A stretch of DNA of 64,000 bases from Sphingobium sp. Z007 (GTDB lineage Bacteria; Pseudomonadota; Alphaproteobacteria; Sphingomonadales; Sphingomonadaceae): positions 2,356,001-2,420,000 of the forward strand of contig NZ_FBXK01000005.1 of the NCBI RefSeq assembly GCF_900013425.1. Direction: 5' to 3'. The stretch's first letter is position 1; each line of letters starts with the position of its first letter. Below the pieces are notes generated by a model. The model searched no databases, was not told the origin of the DNA, and saw only the letters and a program-made list of their open reading frames with translations. Position numbers and translations under genes: made by a program. Shown one piece after another: positions 34,171 to 44,419 of the stretch.

Positions 34171-35166
34171 ATGCACAACGATCACCAGCATAGTGGCCAT
34201 GGCCATCACGGGCATGATGATGCCGATCATGGCGCGCGCCCCGGTCCAGTCGGCATGTCCGACGACGGCGAGGAAAGCCATTATTTCGACCATATCTATC
34301 TGTCGGCCGGGCATGATCAGAATGCCAAGCGGACAATGTGGGTCGTTTGGCTGACCGCGGCGACGATGGTGGTGGAGATTGCCGCCGGCTGGATGACCGG
34401 ATCGATGGCGCTGCTGGCGGACGGATTCCATATGGCGACCCATGCCGGCGCGCTGGCGGTGGCAGCGGCGGCCTATGGCTATGCCAAGCGCCATGCGCGC
34501 AATCCGCGCTATACATTCGGCACCGGCAAGGTAGGCGATCTGTCGGGCTTTGCCTCTGCGCTGCTGCTGGGCGTCACCGCCCTGTTCATCGCGGTCGAAT
34601 CGGGCATGCGCCTGTTCCAGCCCATTCATGTCGCCTTTGGCGAGGCGACGCTGGTCGCGGTCGTGGGACTAATCATCAACATCATCAGCGCGCTGCTGCT
34701 GGGCCATGATCATAGCCATGACCACGAGCATGACGAGCCAGGTCACGATCACAAACATGGCCATGCCGACAATAATCTGCGCGCCGCCTATGTGCATGTG
34801 CTGACCGACGCGCTGACGTCGGTACTGGCGATCGGCGCTTTGCTGGCCGGGCGCTATCTGGGCTGGTGGTGGATGGACCCGGCCGTCGGCCTGTTGGGCG
34901 CGGTGGTGATCGCGCGCTGGGCCTGGGGCTTGATGAAAGATACCGCCGCGATCCTGCTGGACACCGCGGAACCGGCGCTGATGGCGCTGGTGCAGCGGGA
35001 GGCGGAGGCCGAGGGTGCGATCATTCGCGACCTCCACGTTTGGCGCATTGGCCCGCACGCCCACGCCGCGATCCTGAGCCTGGCGCCAGGCGCAGATGGT
35101 GCGGCAGTGCGCCATCGGGTGCGCGCCCTGCCCCGCATGGAGCATGTGACGGTAGAGTGCGGCTAA
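34171..35166 (+). CDS. dmeF: Cation diffusion facilitator DmeF (Co/Ni efflux)
   Basis: The 331-residue protein begins with a histidine-rich tail (HNDHQHSGHGHHGHDDADHG) and carries a second His-rich loop (HDHSHDHEHDEPGHDHKHGH) between membrane helices IV and V. Metal-site motifs are visible in LLADGFHMATHAGAL (helix II) and HVLTDALTSVLA (helix V). A small cytosolic domain closes the protein. DmeF proteins use the proton gradient to expel cobalt and nickel. It is cotranscribed with dmeR, and its last bases overlap the convergent phosphatase gene. Confidence 0.93.
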   Translation: MHNDHQHSGHGHHGHDDADHGARPGPVGMSDDGEESHYFDHIYLSAGHDQNAKRTMWVVWLTAATMVVEIAAGWMTGSMALLADGFHMATHAGALAVAAAAYGYAKRHARNPRYTFGTGKVGDLSGFASALLLGVTALFIAVESGMRLFQPIHVAFGEATLVAVVGLIINIISALLLGHDHSHDHEHDEPGHDHKHGHADNNLRAAYVHVLTDALTSVLAIGALLAGRYLGWWWMDPAVGLLGAVVIARWAWGLMKDTAAILLDTAEPALMALVQREAEAEGAIIRDLHVWRIGPHAHAAILSLAPGADGAAVRHRVRALPRMEHVTVECG

Positions 35167-35753
35167 GGCCGTTCATCCCAGCGGACCAGCATCACCGCCC
35201 CGCTCCGATCGACGGCCAGTTCGCCAAAGGCGCCGGTGCGCAATTTGAGCGCGCCCATTGGCAGACCGGCGGCGATCAGGGCAAAGCGCGCTGCGCCGTT
35301 ACTGGTGACGAGCAGGTCGATGCCGGCTCCGCCCTCTGCCAGGAAGGTGCGCCAGGCGGCAATGCGGGCTTCGGCATCCACGATCCAGCCGTCGGGCGCG
35401 ATGGCGCGTTCGTCCCAGTCGGCGAGCGCCTGCGCGCCAATGCGGGCCAGCACTTCGGCCTCCGGCCGCCCTTCGTCGGGGCCATGGTCGACCTCCCCCA
35501 ACCAGTCGCGCGTGCCATCGGCGGCATGGCCGGTCGCCGCGGCGATGCGATCGGCCGTTTGACAGGCGCGCAGCAGCGGACTGGTGAGGAGACGATCGAT
35601 CGGCAACGCCTGACGTGCGAACCAGTCGCCCAGCCGATCCGCCTGGGCATGACCGCTTTCCACCAACGGAATATCGGTACGGGCGCCCACGCGGCAAGCG
35701 TCTGCGCTGCTGGCGAAAGTATTGCCGTGGCGGATGATGAACAGGCGACGCAT
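35163..35753 (-). CDS. Histidine phosphatase family protein
   Basis: The 196-residue protein starts with the catalytic RHGNT motif (LFIIRHGNTFAS). It contains LTSPLLRACQTADRIA and a C-terminal TSNGAARFALIAAGL, where Asn stands at the place usually held by the second catalytic His. That substitution could weaken phosphatase activity. It lies ten bases before the CMP-Kdo synthetase stop on the same strand, but I see no direct functional link. It overlaps the convergent dmeF by four bases. Confidence 0.82.
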   Translation of the reverse strand: MRRLFIIRHGNTFASSADACRVGARTDIPLVESGHAQADRLGDWFARQALPIDRLLTSPLLRACQTADRIAAATGHAADGTRDWLGEVDHGPDEGRPEAEVLARIGAQALADWDERAIAPDGWIVDAEARIAAWRTFLAEGGAGIDLLVTSNGAARFALIAAGLPMGALKLRTGAFGELAVDRSGAVMLVRWDERP

Positions 35754-35764
35754 GGCGGCGGCGA

Positions 35765-36574
35765 TCAGAGCGGCGGGGTGGGATCGCCATAAAGGGCGAT
35801 CAGCGCCTCGACCCGGCTGATGTCGGCCTCCGTATCGATGCCGCTGCTGTCGAAACGCGGCGGATCGACGGCGACGGTCATGACCGGGATGCCCAGTTCG
35901 AGCAGGCGCAACTGCTCCAACCCCTCCAGATTTTCCAATAGCGTCGGCGGGCAGGCCTCAAACCGTTGCAGCGCCTCGATCGCATAGCCATAGAGGCCGA
36001 CATGCCGCCAGACGGGGGATCGGGGATCGGTTTCGCGCAGTTTGTCCTCATGGCGGATCGCCGGAATGATCGTCTTGGAAAACCAGAGCGCGCGGCCATC
36101 TGGCGCGCGGGCGCAGGTCGTGCCGCTGAAGGGCGAGCGCGTCTTATGGTCCCGCAGCGCATCGAGCGCGGGCCAATCGAGCGCGATGACCGGGGTGGCG
36201 ACCGGCGCGCCATTCTGCAGCGCGGCGATCACTGCGCCCAGCGCGCCTTCCGGCTGGAAGGGCGAATCGCCCTGAAGATTGACGACGAAGCGCGGGGACG
36301 CGGGTTGCGCCTGCGCGGCGGCGAGCGCACGGCCCGATCCGGTGGCGATCGCACTGTCGGTCATCACCGCATCACAGCCCACAGCGCGGGCATGGTCGGC
36401 GATCGCATCATCATCGGTGGCGACGGTCAGGGCGACGTCCGCACGGGCACCGATCGCCGCCCGCGCCATCGCAATCGTGCGATGCAGCAGCGTCCGTCCC
36501 GCGATGAGGCGAAGCGGCTTGCGCGGTAGCCGGGACGAACCCGCCCGCGCGGGAATGACGACGAGAAGGCTCAG
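35765..36574 (-). CDS. kdsB: 3-deoxy-manno-octulosonate cytidylyltransferase (KdsB/KpsU type), CTG start
   Basis: The N-terminal nucleotide-binding motif VVIPARAGSSRLPRKPL lies upstream of the first ATG (36469). It can only be reached from a CTG at 36574, which overlaps the TGA of kpsF; there is an in-frame stop 24 bases further up and no ATG, GTG or TTG between. The resulting product is 269 residues. Other KdsB marks are VVNLQGDSPFQP, RHVGLYGYAIEALQRF and LENLEGLEQLRLLELGI. The enzyme activates Kdo as CMP-Kdo. Note GDSP instead of the usual GDEP, and no SGTDR motif, so the sugar could be a Kdo variant. The kpsF-kpsU order suggests a capsule-linked copy. Confidence 0.82.
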   Translation of the reverse strand: MSLLVVIPARAGSSRLPRKPLRLIAGRTLLHRTIAMARAAIGARADVALTVATDDDAIADHARAVGCDAVMTDSAIATGSGRALAAAQAQPASPRFVVNLQGDSPFQPEGALGAVIAALQNGAPVATPVIALDWPALDALRDHKTRSPFSGTTCARAPDGRALWFSKTIIPAIRHEDKLRETDPRSPVWRHVGLYGYAIEALQRFEACPPTLLENLEGLEQLRLLELGIPVMTVAVDPPRFDSSGIDTEADISRVEALIALYGDPTPPL

Positions 36575-37581
36575 GCAACCCCGGCGTGGAGCAGGTCATG
36601 CATATGGACCGCACCGATCAGGCGACCATTTTCGCAGACGAAGAGTAGCATGATGTTGCGTTCATGCATCAGGCGCATCGCTTCCGACGCAAGTTCGTCG
36701 GGACCGACGGCCAGCGGCTTCAGCGTCATGGAGCGGCCCACCGCCTCGGTCAGGTTCTGCTTGCCGGTTACGGTACGGCGCAGGTCGCCATCGGTAAAGG
36801 CGCCGATCAGCCGGCCGTTGCGATCGACGATCGCGGTGCCACCCAGGCGGGCGCGCGTCATTTCGATCGTGGCGTCCAGCAGCGAGGCATCTTCCTGCAC
36901 CATCGGCACGTCGTCGCCGGTGGCCATGAGTTCACGCACCTTGACCAACTGCGCGCCGAGCCGGCCATTGGGGTGGAATTTGTGGAAATCATCGGCGGAG
37001 AAACCGCGCATTTCCATCAACGAGATCGCCAGCGCATCGCCCAGCGCCATTTGCACCGTGGTCGATGTGGTGGGGGCGAGCGAATTAGGGCAGGCTTCTT
37101 CCACTTCCGGCATCACCACGCACATGTCGGCCGCCATCGCGACGGTGCTGTTGGGCTGGGCGGTGATGGCCACCAGCGGAATGGCGAAGCGCTTGCAATA
37201 ATGAATGATCGGACCAAGCTCTGTCGATTCGCCCGAATGGGACAGCATCAACACGGCGTCGTCCGGGGTCACCATGCCAAGGTCACCATGACCGGCATCC
37301 GCAGGGTGCAGGAAAATGGCGGGCGTGCCGGTAGAGGTGAGGGTGGCTGTCATTTTCCGAGCGACGATGCCGCTCTTGCCGATGCCGGTGACGATGACGC
37401 GACCACGCACCTTCATGATGACGCCGATCACGCGCAGGAAAGTGGCGGCGAATTCGCGTTCGGAGAATTTGGCCTCCAACGCATTGAGCCCGAAAGCTGC
37501 GATCGAGAGACTGCGGCAGGCAGTCTCCACGATACGGCCGCCGGAGCCGAACGGTACGATCTTTGAAGCTGGTGTCGACAC
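36571..37581 (-). CDS. kpsF: KpsF/GutQ family arabinose-5-phosphate isomerase
   Basis: The 336-residue protein has an N-terminal SIS domain (VTGIGKSGIVARKM, LMLSHSGESTELGPII) and two C-terminal CBS domains (REL-MATGDDVPMVQEDASL region and EAMRLMHERNIMLLFVCE). It interconverts ribulose 5-phosphate and arabinose 5-phosphate, the first step to Kdo. The following gene, a CMP-Kdo synthetase, starts on the overlapping stop codon, so both enzymes should be made together. The epimerase gene upstream on the same strand adds a uronic-acid step. Confidence 0.95.
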   Translation of the reverse strand: MSTPASKIVPFGSGGRIVETACRSLSIAAFGLNALEAKFSEREFAATFLRVIGVIMKVRGRVIVTGIGKSGIVARKMTATLTSTGTPAIFLHPADAGHGDLGMVTPDDAVLMLSHSGESTELGPIIHYCKRFAIPLVAITAQPNSTVAMAADMCVVMPEVEEACPNSLAPTTSTTVQMALGDALAISLMEMRGFSADDFHKFHPNGRLGAQLVKVRELMATGDDVPMVQEDASLLDATIEMTRARLGGTAIVDRNGRLIGAFTDGDLRRTVTGKQNLTEAVGRSMTLKPLAVGPDELASEAMRLMHERNIMLLFVCENGRLIGAVHMHDLLHAGVA

Positions 37582-37880
37582 GCGTTTGCCCTTTTATCCG
37601 CTTTCTCGCAGCCGGATTGTCCGACCGGATCAACGGCGACGAACCATCGTATTCGATGCGTCGTCTTTCCCTAGTTCCGCGACCCCTAGCTGGTTTTGCA
37701 ACCAGCATCGGATCATGGCTTACGCTGTTTCAGGCACTTATGGCAATCCATTTTGCAACTGCGAAAGAAAATTCGCAGCACTCCCCGACAGTTAAACCTG
37801 TCGGTTACAAGGTGAACTGATGATTTACGGCGACAAGCCGTGGAACCATATCCTATTTCTGATGCGTACCATGCAGGCCG
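37582..37880. other. Intergenic region with one perfect hairpin
   Basis: I see no gene in these 299 bases. CCGACAG-TTAAAC-CTGTCGG at 37785-37804 is a perfect seven-base-pair hairpin without a T run. The AT-rich stretch around 37740-37880 probably carries the kpsF promoter on the minus strand. Confidence 0.4.
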
Positions 37881-38882
<1,002 letters not shown>

Positions 38883-39042
38883 GCATTTCTCTTTCGGCCT
38901 GGGTGCGGATACGCGGCCCCTGCCCCGTCTCGGACAATGTGGCACGGCTTGTAAAGCCCTGATCCGCCGCAAGCCGATCGGCCATGCCTAGGCTTTGGCC
39001 GATCTTTACCGCCCTATAATCTTTACCGGCTAAGCGAAGGCT

Positions 39043-40179
39043 ATGGACATGGCATCCCATCCCAAGCCCCCGGCCCCGGTTCCCGATCTGGCCGGGCAAG
39101 GTCAGCGCGAGCGTTGGCTGGCGTTGGCGCTGGACGCAGCGGAGGCCAATGCCTTCTACGCGCCCGACATGTTGGGTGCCGCGATCGACCATCTGGCCGG
39201 TGACGGAGACGTCCAACTGATCGAAGCGCGCGACGGCGACATGGCGATCGGCCTGCTGCCGGTCGTCCGCAAGTCGCGTCATGGCCGCCTGCCGATCGGC
39301 TGCGTGGCGAACTGGATGCACGTTCATTGTTTCTTCGGCGCGCCTATCATCCGCAGGGGGTATGAAATCGCGGCGTGGCGCAGCTTTCTGGCGCAACTGG
39401 ACGCTGCGCCCTGGGCGCGCGGTTTTCTGCATCTCGAAGCGCTGGATGCTGCGGGGGCCAACGCCTCGGCGCTGGAGGCCCTATGCGTGGAGCAGCGGCG
39501 CGGGCGGTTGGAAATCCATCGCTACGACCGCGCCATGCTGCGGTCGGCGCTGAGCGCCGACGCCTATTGGGAAACCCAGGTCCGGTCCAAGAAGCGCAAG
39601 GAATTGCGCCGCCTGCAAAAAAGGCTGGCGGAGATGGGGGCGGTCGAGACGCGCCTGTTGGACGACGAAAACGATCTGGTGGGCTGGTGCGACGATTTCC
39701 TGGCGTTGGAGGCGTCTGGCTGGAAGGGACAGGAAGGCACCGCGCTGGCATGCAAGCCGGCCGATGCCGCCTTCTTCCGCGCCGCCTGCGCCGCTGCGTT
39801 CGACGCCGGACGCCTGCATATGCTGCGGATCGACCTGGACGACCGGGCGATCGCGATGCTGGTCAATTTCCGCCATAGCGAAGGGGGTTTCTCCTTCAAG
39901 ATCGCCTTCGACGAGACGCTGGGTCGCTTTTCGCCCGGCGTGCTGATCGAGATCGCCAATCTGCACGCGGTGCAGGCCGATCCGGCGATCGGCTGGATGG
40001 ACAGTTGCGCCGCGCCCGATCATCCGATGATCGACAGCCTGTGGGCGGAACGGCGGACCATCGTGCAATATCGCATCGCCCTGCATGGCGCGGGCATGGC
40101 CCGAATGCAGCGCAGCGCCGCCTTCGCGCTCGCCAACGGGGTGGAGGCGATCGCCAGACAATTGAAAGGACAGGCATGA
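39043..40179 (+). CDS. GNAT-type acyltransferase of the CelD/BcsL family (first of two)
   Basis: The 378-residue protein is of the CelD/BcsL (COG5653) type, with two GNAT-like halves. The family marks are YWETQVRSKKRKELRRLQKRLAEMG in the middle and FSFKIAFDETLGRFSPGVLIEIANLHAV towards the end. Members are thought to acylate polysaccharides or lipids, and function is largely unproved. Its stop codon overlaps the start of the next gene (ATGA), so the cupin gene is coupled to it. A second family member lies 850 bases further on, in the opposite orientation. Confidence 0.82.
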   Translation: MDMASHPKPPAPVPDLAGQGQRERWLALALDAAEANAFYAPDMLGAAIDHLAGDGDVQLIEARDGDMAIGLLPVVRKSRHGRLPIGCVANWMHVHCFFGAPIIRRGYEIAAWRSFLAQLDAAPWARGFLHLEALDAAGANASALEALCVEQRRGRLEIHRYDRAMLRSALSADAYWETQVRSKKRKELRRLQKRLAEMGAVETRLLDDENDLVGWCDDFLALEASGWKGQEGTALACKPADAAFFRAACAAAFDAGRLHMLRIDLDDRAIAMLVNFRHSEGGFSFKIAFDETLGRFSPGVLIEIANLHAVQADPAIGWMDSCAAPDHPMIDSLWAERRTIVQYRIALHGAGMARMQRSAAFALANGVEAIARQLKGQA

Positions 40180-41045
40180 CCGCCCATAGCCCGATCGCGC
40201 CGGCCGTCGACGCGATCTTCCCTGACGCGGCGCGCGCCGCCTTTGCCGCCGCCTATCCCGACCAATCGACCAAGCTGCACCATGGACTGGTCGGCCACAG
40301 CCTGCTGACGCTCGATGCGCTGGCGACGCTGGCCGAGCGGATGCCGAGTGCATCGGTCGAATATAATCTGGGCAAGCTGCCGCTGGGCGTGCGGCCGGAG
40401 GATACGCCGTCCAACGGGCTGACGCTGGGCGAAACCATCCGCACGATCGACACCAATGGCAGTTGGGCGGTGCTGAAGAATGTCGAGCGCGACCCGGCCT
40501 ATGCCGCACTGCTGGATGCGGCGCTGGCGGAGCTGGCGCCGATCGTCGCGGAGCGGACCGGGCCAATGCTGCATCGCGAAGCATTCATCTTCCTGTCCTC
40601 GCCGGCCAGCGTGACGCCTTTCCATATGGACCCGGAGCATAATATCCTGCTCCAGATCATGGGTGTGAAGACGATGACCGTCTTTCCCGCGCGCGACCAG
40701 CAACTGGTGCCGGCGCAGAAGAGCGAGGATTTCCATGGTGGCGGGCATCGCAACCTCGTCTGGCAGGACGGGTTCAAGGCGCATGGTACGGCCGTTCGGC
40801 TGGAGCCGGGCGACGCCATCCATGTGCCGGTGAAGGCGCCGCATTTCGTCGAGAATGGCCCGACCGTGTCGGTCAGCCTGTCAGTGACATGGCGCTCGGA
40901 ACGCAGCGTGGCCGAAGGCGAGTTGCACAGTTTCAACGCCCTGCTGCGCAAAAGGGGACTGCCGGTCGGCACGGTCAGCGCACGCCCCGAAACGCAGGGG
41001 ATACGCCGCCTAGTCTATCGCATCATGCGGAAGCTGGGCGCTTAA
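40176..41045 (+). CDS. JmjC/cupin-like protein
   Basis: The 289-residue protein begins on the ATGA overlap with the acyltransferase gene. A cupin fold of the JmjC-like type is indicated by the metal-binding HxD in TPFHMDPEHNILLQIMG and a later His in HVPVKAPHFVENG. Between them are KTMTVFPARDQQLVP and GDAIHVP. Bacterial members may be Fe(II)/2-oxoglutarate hydroxylases. The coupled acyltransferase suggests that both modify one substrate. Its final 23 bases overlap the convergent acyltransferase gene. Confidence 0.78.
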   Translation: MTAHSPIAPAVDAIFPDAARAAFAAAYPDQSTKLHHGLVGHSLLTLDALATLAERMPSASVEYNLGKLPLGVRPEDTPSNGLTLGETIRTIDTNGSWAVLKNVERDPAYAALLDAALAELAPIVAERTGPMLHREAFIFLSSPASVTPFHMDPEHNILLQIMGVKTMTVFPARDQQLVPAQKSEDFHGGGHRNLVWQDGFKAHGTAVRLEPGDAIHVPVKAPHFVENGPTVSVSLSVTWRSERSVAEGELHSFNALLRKRGLPVGTVSARPETQGIRRLVYRIMRKLGA

Positions 41046-42090
41046 GCAACCGGCGCAGCAGCGCTTCGGCTTCGAGGCGCGGGCTGAACCGTTCCAGCAC
41101 CCACCATTCAAGCGATTCCTCGCAGGTGGCGAGGCTCTGCTTGTAGCGATCCTTGCCCGCCAGCAGCGAATAGCGGGACCGGCCGCGTGCGGCATAATGG
41201 CCGACCGCGGCCGCGTGGCACAGCAGGCCGGGCTTGTCCTTGCCGGTGCGGGGGGTGGCGAAGGCGGACTGGTAGTTCATCGCCACGCCGCGATGGACGA
41301 AATTGACCAGTAGCCCGACCACGCCGCCTTCATCGGTGAAGCGCAGCAGTTCCACCGCGCCAGATGGCAGGCCGCGCGCGGCGATGGTGGCGACGAAGCC
41401 GCGGAAACCGGCATCGTCCCAGGCATTATCGGCATGGCGGCCGCCGTTAAGCGCCGTCATCTCTTCCAGCCAGGGGGTGACGTCGTCCAGGCCGCCAACC
41501 GCGACATCGGGGAGCGGGCCGCCATGATCCTTCATTGCGCGGCGAATCTGGCTGCGCGTATTGGCGCTGAGCAGCGACAGATAATCGCCATCGGCGGCGC
41601 GCACAGCGTCGAGATCGACCTGATAGACGGGCGACACATCGACCCGGCTGCGGCGGCGCGCGGGCAGGCCGAGCAGTGGCGAATCGGGCCCGATCCCGCT
41701 GAGCGTCAGCGCCCGCCAGTCGCGGCGACGCGTAAGGGCAGCGACCGCGGCGGCGATCGCTTCCGCCTCCCGGCCCGTTTCGACCAGCAGGCCATTATAT
41801 TCGACATAGGGCCGGTCGGCCTGCGGATCGCCCGATTGGTTGAGGCTGAGCGTCGCCACGCCGCCCAGCAGGCGCGGCTGTATCGCATGGCCAACCAGCG
41901 CCAACGCCACATCCCGTCCCGCTGCGTCGGTGACGGCCAGCAGATCGGGCCGGACGCCATAGCTGTCGAGCCATGCCCCGACCCAGGTCCAGCCGAGGAA
42001 GAAGCTGCCGTTCGATCGCGCCTCCAGCGCCTGCCAGCGCTCAGCCAGGGTCGCCCGGTCGGGCTGCGAGAAGGTCGCGGATAAAGTCAT
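41023..42090 (-). CDS. GNAT-type acyltransferase of the CelD/BcsL family (second of two)
   Basis: The 355-residue protein belongs to the same broad family as its neighbour at 39.0 kb but is clearly diverged. Typical segments are SNGSFFLGWTWVGAWLDSYG at the start, LLSANTRSQIRRAMKDHGG in the middle and NYQSAFATPRTGKDKPGLLCHAAAVGHYAARG near the end. It is convergent with the cupin gene and overlaps it by 23 bases. Its substrate is unknown. Confidence 0.82.
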   Translation of the reverse strand: MTLSATFSQPDRATLAERWQALEARSNGSFFLGWTWVGAWLDSYGVRPDLLAVTDAAGRDVALALVGHAIQPRLLGGVATLSLNQSGDPQADRPYVEYNGLLVETGREAEAIAAAVAALTRRRDWRALTLSGIGPDSPLLGLPARRRSRVDVSPVYQVDLDAVRAADGDYLSLLSANTRSQIRRAMKDHGGPLPDVAVGGLDDVTPWLEEMTALNGGRHADNAWDDAGFRGFVATIAARGLPSGAVELLRFTDEGGVVGLLVNFVHRGVAMNYQSAFATPRTGKDKPGLLCHAAAVGHYAARGRSRYSLLAGKDRYKQSLATCEESLEWWVLERFSPRLEAEALLRRLLKRPASA

Positions 42091-42146
42091 CGCGCCCTTG
42101 TGGCAGAGCGCGGGGGCGGGTCAAGCGGATCGGTCGGCCAAATCCA

Positions 42147-42518
42147 TCAGGCCGAAAGGCGCCGCGCCGGATCGACGGTGCCGTCGGCGCGCACGCCGGC
42201 GCGGGCCAAGTCACGGCGCATATGGCCGGTCAGGAAACGATACCACATGACGAAATCGGCGCGCAGCGACCAGAGCGGGTAGCGGAAGGTCGCCGGGCGA
42301 TTACGTTCGATCATGCTGTGCCCCGCCCAAGCGAAACCATAGCCTACCACAGGCAAGGCGGCCGCCATCCACCATCGCCCGGCAAAGGGGGTTGCGGCGA
42401 CCAGCGCCACGACCAGGCTGGTGCCGGCATAATGGAGCGCACGAGTGCCCGGACGCGCATGTTCCTGCAAATAATAGGGCCAAAAGTCGCGGAAGCGCTG
42501 CATGCGTGTCACGGCCAT
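42147..42518 (-). CDS. DUF962 (Mpo1-like) membrane protein
   Basis: The ATG at 42518 is preferred: AGAGAGG lies just upstream. The 123-residue protein carries the Mpo1/YGL010w-like pattern FWPYYLQEHARPGTRALHYAGTSLV, two central hydrophobic helices and the conserved AWAGHSMIERNRPATFRYPLWSLRADFVMWYRF. The yeast homologue Mpo1 is an Fe(II) dioxygenase that alpha-oxidises 2-hydroxy fatty acids. Sphingolipid-making bacteria have such acids, so a similar role is possible. Confidence 0.85.
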   Translation of the reverse strand: MAVTRMQRFRDFWPYYLQEHARPGTRALHYAGTSLVVALVAATPFAGRWWMAAALPVVGYGFAWAGHSMIERNRPATFRYPLWSLRADFVMWYRFLTGHMRRDLARAGVRADGTVDPARRLSA

Positions 42519-42570
42519 AAGTCTGACATCCTCTCTTTGGCCATAAGCGTAACGAAGCAGCGGGAGGCTG

Positions 42571-43626
42571 TTAATTTTTATGCGCCAGACCGTGCGCCCT
42601 GTCGGGAGCGTAGAGGAAATAGTCATAGGCCGCCCGCGCCGCTTCCGCGATGATGCGGTCACGCGCGACATGGCCCTTGCCGTCCTTCATCACGAAGACC
42701 GCAATCGCGAAGCGGCGACCGTCGGGCAGGCGCACCACGCCGACATCATTGCCGATGCCGTTCAGCGACCCCGTCTTGTGCGCGACCGCCGTGCCGGGCG
42801 GCAACATAGCGACGATGCGCTTCTTCCCCGTTTCGCAGTTCGCCATGATGGTGAAGAGCCGCTGAGTGCTGGCCGCCGACAGCGCGCGGCCCGATTCATA
42901 GGCGGCGATCAGGTCGAGCATCGCCGCGGGTGTCGATGTATCCTGTATTTCGTTGGCGAAGGCCATATTGGGCAGATCGCGTATGTCGCGCATGACCAGT
43001 TGCGGGTCGGCGCGGCGCGCGGCGTCGGCATTCTGGCGAAAGCGGCCCGTCAGCGGATGGATGCCCATGGCGCGATAGAGGAGATGCACGGTGTCGCTGT
43101 CGACGCGCAGCCCGGTGACGCCCAGCTTGTTCACAAAGCCAGTGATAGCCTGCGGCCCGCCCGCGCGCGCGACCAGCACATCGGTCGCATTATTGTCGCT
43201 CTTTTGCAGCATCAGTTCAAGCAGCCGGTCGATCGACAGGGTCGCGCCGGGGCGGGAGAACATCCAGGCGATGCCGCCCTCGCTCGCCAGAGCCGGATCG
43301 AGCGCCAGTTGATCGTCCAGGCGCGCTTCGCCTGCATCGACCAGCGCCAAGATGCGCCCCGCCACCGCGACCTTATAGGCGCTGGCCATCGGGAACAGCG
43401 TGTCGCCATTCAGCGCCTGCGTCTCACCCGTTTGCAGGTCGCGCACCCCGATCCCGACCGAACCGTCCGACAGCGCGGCAAAACGGGCAAACTCGCCCAG
43501 CAATTTCGCTTCGGCGCTCTGCTGGAGCAGCGGCTTGGGCGGCGGACCGAAGGCATCGGCGCTGGGGAGCGGGGCGAGGAACAGGCCGAAGGCGGCGAAT
43601 AGGCTGACGGGACGAGCAAGCGACAT
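42571..43626 (-). CDS. Class A beta-lactamase-like serine hydrolase
   Basis: The 351-residue precursor has a signal peptide ([18 protein letters not shown]) and the class A motifs: SxxK as ASAYK (Ser82, Lys85), SDN (143-145) and HKTGS (283-287). The usual Glu166 in an ExxLN loop is not evident: the segment before DTSTPAAM reads [12 protein letters not shown], with Asn at the place of Asn170 but no Glu at 166. The protein is also longer than the usual 290 residues, with an insert after residue 180. It may be a weak or non-classical beta-lactamase, or a penicillin-binding hydrolase. Confidence 0.82.
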   Translation of the reverse strand: MSLARPVSLFAAFGLFLAPLPSADAFGPPPKPLLQQSAEAKLLGEFARFAALSDGSVGIGVRDLQTGETQALNGDTLFPMASAYKVAVAGRILALVDAGEARLDDQLALDPALASEGGIAWMFSRPGATLSIDRLLELMLQKSDNNATDVLVARAGGPQAITGFVNKLGVTGLRVDSDTVHLLYRAMGIHPLTGRFRQNADAARRADPQLVMRDIRDLPNMAFANEIQDTSTPAAMLDLIAAYESGRALSAASTQRLFTIMANCETGKKRIVAMLPPGTAVAHKTGSLNGIGNDVGVVRLPDGRRFAIAVFVMKDGKGHVARDRIIAEAARAAYDYFLYAPDRAHGLAHKN

Positions 43627-43723
43627 GATTTCGCCTGTCGCGGATCAGCGCGGGGGAGGCAAGAGGCTTTGCCTCCAAATCAGGCAGGTTGACAGGGCTT
43701 TGCGCTCCGCTCCATCAGACGGC

Positions 43724-44419
43724 ATGAGGGATACCATCAAGCTGCACGAAAGCTGGCGCGCGCCGCTGGCCGACCAATTCGCCGCCGCGCATATGCAGGG
43801 ACTGAAGGATTTCCTGCAGGCGGAGAAAGCCGCGGAGAAACGCATCTTCCCCAAGGGCGGCGAATATTTTCGCGCGCTGGACCTGACCCCGCTGGACCAG
43901 GTGAAGGCCGTGATATTGGGGCAAGACCCCTATCATGGCGAAGGGCAGGCGCATGGCCTGTGCTTTTCGGTGCAGCCGGGCGTGCGCACGCCACCGTCAC
44001 TGGTCAATATTTACAAGGAGATGGAAGCGGACCTGGGCATCGCGCGGGCGAGCCATGGCTTTTTGGAGCATTGGGCGAGGCAGGGCGTGTTGTTGCTCAA
44101 CAGCGTATTGACGGTCGAGATGGGCCGCGCCGCGTCGCATCAGGGCAAGGGCTGGGAACAGTTCACCGACGCGGTGGTGCGGATCGTCGCACAGAAGGCG
44201 GAGCCGGTCGTGTTTCTGCTGTGGGGCGCCTATGCCCAGCGCAAGGCGGGCTTCGTCGACCAGAGCCGCCATCTGGTAATCAAGTCGGCCCACCCTTCCC
44301 CCCTGTCCGCGCATAATGGATTCCTGGGTTCGCGGCCCTTTTCCAAGGCCAATGCCTTTCTGGAGGCAAAGGGGCGCGGCGCGATCGACTGGACGTTGCC
44401 GGACCTGGCAAAACCGTAA
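43724..44419 (+). CDS. ung: Uracil-DNA glycosylase (family 1)
   Basis: The ATG at 43724 gives 231 residues, normal for Ung. The catalytic water-activating Asp lies in [20 protein letters not shown], the uracil-recognition region follows in [26 protein letters not shown], and the minor-groove loop is [20 protein letters not shown]. It removes uracil from DNA as the first step of base excision repair. It is divergent from the beta-lactamase-like gene. Confidence 0.96.
   Translation: MRDTIKLHESWRAPLADQFAAAHMQGLKDFLQAEKAAEKRIFPKGGEYFRALDLTPLDQVKAVILGQDPYHGEGQAHGLCFSVQPGVRTPPSLVNIYKEMEADLGIARASHGFLEHWARQGVLLLNSVLTVEMGRAASHQGKGWEQFTDAVVRIVAQKAEPVVFLLWGAYAQRKAGFVDQSRHLVIKSAHPSPLSAHNGFLGSRPFSKANAFLEAKGRGAIDWTLPDLAKP

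Noticed and set aside
36470..36574. A frameshift or truncation of kdsB, because its first ATG is internal
   Set aside because: The upstream codons are in frame, uninterrupted and encode the expected N-terminal motif; only the start codon is unusual.
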